64,000 bases of DNA from an uncultured Bacteroidota bacterium (GTDB lineage: Bacteria > Bacteroidota > Bacteroidia > Chitinophagales > Chitinophagaceae), in contig CAIJXU010000064.1 of assembly GCA_903824725.1 (NCBI GenBank), positions 186,001-250,000 of the forward strand, written 5' to 3'. Below, piece after piece: positions 63,525 to 64,000 of this stretch. The notes under the pieces are model-generated. The model was not told the origin of the DNA. It saw nothing but the letters and a program-made list of their open reading frames with translations, and made no database searches. Numbering within the stretch: the first letter of the stretch is position 1; every line of letters begins with the position of its first letter. A program made the position numbers and the translations under genes.

Positions 63525-64000
63525 TTATTTTTTAACTTTTCTTGGGTTGGTTAATAATACCTCATCTACCAATCCGTATGCTTTTCCTTCGGCTGCTGTC
63601 ATCCAAAAATCTCGATCACAATCCTTTGCCACTATATCCACTTCCTTGTGAGTATGGTGTGCAATCACTTCATATAATTCGTGTCTTAATTTTTTAATTT
63701 CACGTGCTGTTATTTCAATATCTGAAGCTTGTCCACCAATCGCACCACTAGGTTGGTGTAACATAATACGACTGTGTTTTAAAGCAGTTCTTTTTCCTTC
63801 TACCCCTGCACACAATAAAATCGCACCCATGCTTGCTGCCATTCCTGTACAGATGGTAGCTACATCTGGGCTTATAAATTGCATGGTATCATAAATGCCT
63901 AATCCAGCATATACGCTACCGCCTGGACTGTTGATATACATTTGAATATCCTTTGTACGATCGGTACTTTCTAAAAATAGTAATTGCGCTGTAACGATAT
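63525..64000 (-). CDS. clpP: ATP-dependent Clp protease proteolytic subunit (5' end beyond the window)
   Basis: Serine protease that forms the degradation chamber. The visible 157 or so residues hold the full triad: Ser in GMAASMGA, His in MLHQPSGA and Asp in DCDRDFW. The in-frame ATG at 63941 is internal: reading on to base 64000 gives [19 protein letters not shown], which is standard ClpP, so the real start lies outside the window. First gene seen of clpP-clpP-clpX. Confidence 0.95.
   Translation of the reverse strand, partial: IVTAQLLFLESTDRTKDIQMYINSPGGSVYAGLGIYDTMQFISPDVATICTGMAASMGAILLCAGVEGKRTALKHSRIMLHQPSGAIGGQASDIEITAREIKKLRHELYEVIAHHTHKEVDIVAKDCDRDFWMTAAEGKAYGLVDEVLLTNPRKVKK

Noticed and set aside
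63525-63941. A complete short ClpP of 138 residues starting at 63941
   Set aside because: The frame stays open to the window edge and encodes standard ClpP upstream of that ATG; the gene is simply cut by the edge.

Overview
The window is AT-rich, gene-dense bacterial chromosome, almost certainly from a Bacteroidota member and most likely the Chitinophagaceae (a guess at family level from gene content). Signs seen directly: an LpxC-FabZ fusion; lineage-typical small families (a Haem_bd-like protein, DUF4783, DUF3098, a DUF3108-like protein); an AtpB with an N-terminal signal-like extension; and Bacteroidota-type -7 promoter boxes (TAnnTTTG) in front of many genes, often only 4 to 8 bases from the start codon. 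There are 63 protein genes, one of them cut by the right edge. I saw no rRNA, tRNA, CRISPR array, insertion sequence or prophage.

Layout. 0-9 kb, mostly minus strand: engB, haem-binding protein, gpmI, then dnaX and a dnaB-rsmE-acetyltransferase operon. 9.0-9.3 kb: a divergent gap upstream of dnaB with a cluster of DnaA-box-like motifs. 9.3-17.4 kb, plus: pheT, a coiled-coil gene, zapA, rny, rplS, tatA, gatA and a lytic transglycosylase. 17.4-21.5 kb, minus: rel, purA and an acidic protein. 21.5-27.7 kb, plus: an ABC exporter and the atpBEFHA operon, which ends at a terminator without atpG, atpD or atpC. 27.7-30.9 kb: an ABC-2 transporter with a LolA-like protein. 31-37 kb: pdxA, rsmA, a 2-hydroxyacid dehydrogenase, greA, a HIT protein, ruvC, a flippase-like protein and a DUF3108-like protein. 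37-41.4 kb, minus: MBL hydrolase, MFS, uppP, DUF3098, ftsX. 41.6-47.5 kb, plus: leuS, a DPP-IV-like peptidase, ruvB. 47.5-52.2 kb, minus: response regulator, recQ, copper ATPase. 52.3-54 kb: tsaE and alanine dehydrogenase. 54-59 kb, minus: the lipid A operon (HD hydrolase, lpxD, lpxC-fabZ, lpxA, ABC ATPase). 59-61 kb: three small plus-strand genes. 61.4-64 kb, minus: two tandem clpP genes, clpX and an unannotated 49-residue protein.

Most of this is core housekeeping: replication and repair, translation, energy, envelope building and proteolysis. The novelty lies in regulation. The best candidates are (1) a 10-A run in dnaX just after the clamp-loader core, with stop codons in both alternative frames, which would make a short gamma-like protein by slippage; (2) a complete intrinsic terminator between the greA promoter and the greA start, resembling the E. 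coli GraL arrangement; (3) the DnaA-box cluster beside dnaB; (4) many apparently leaderless or near-leaderless promoters; (5) a split ATP synthase operon with a switchable hairpin after atpE; and (6) the small gene next to clpX.
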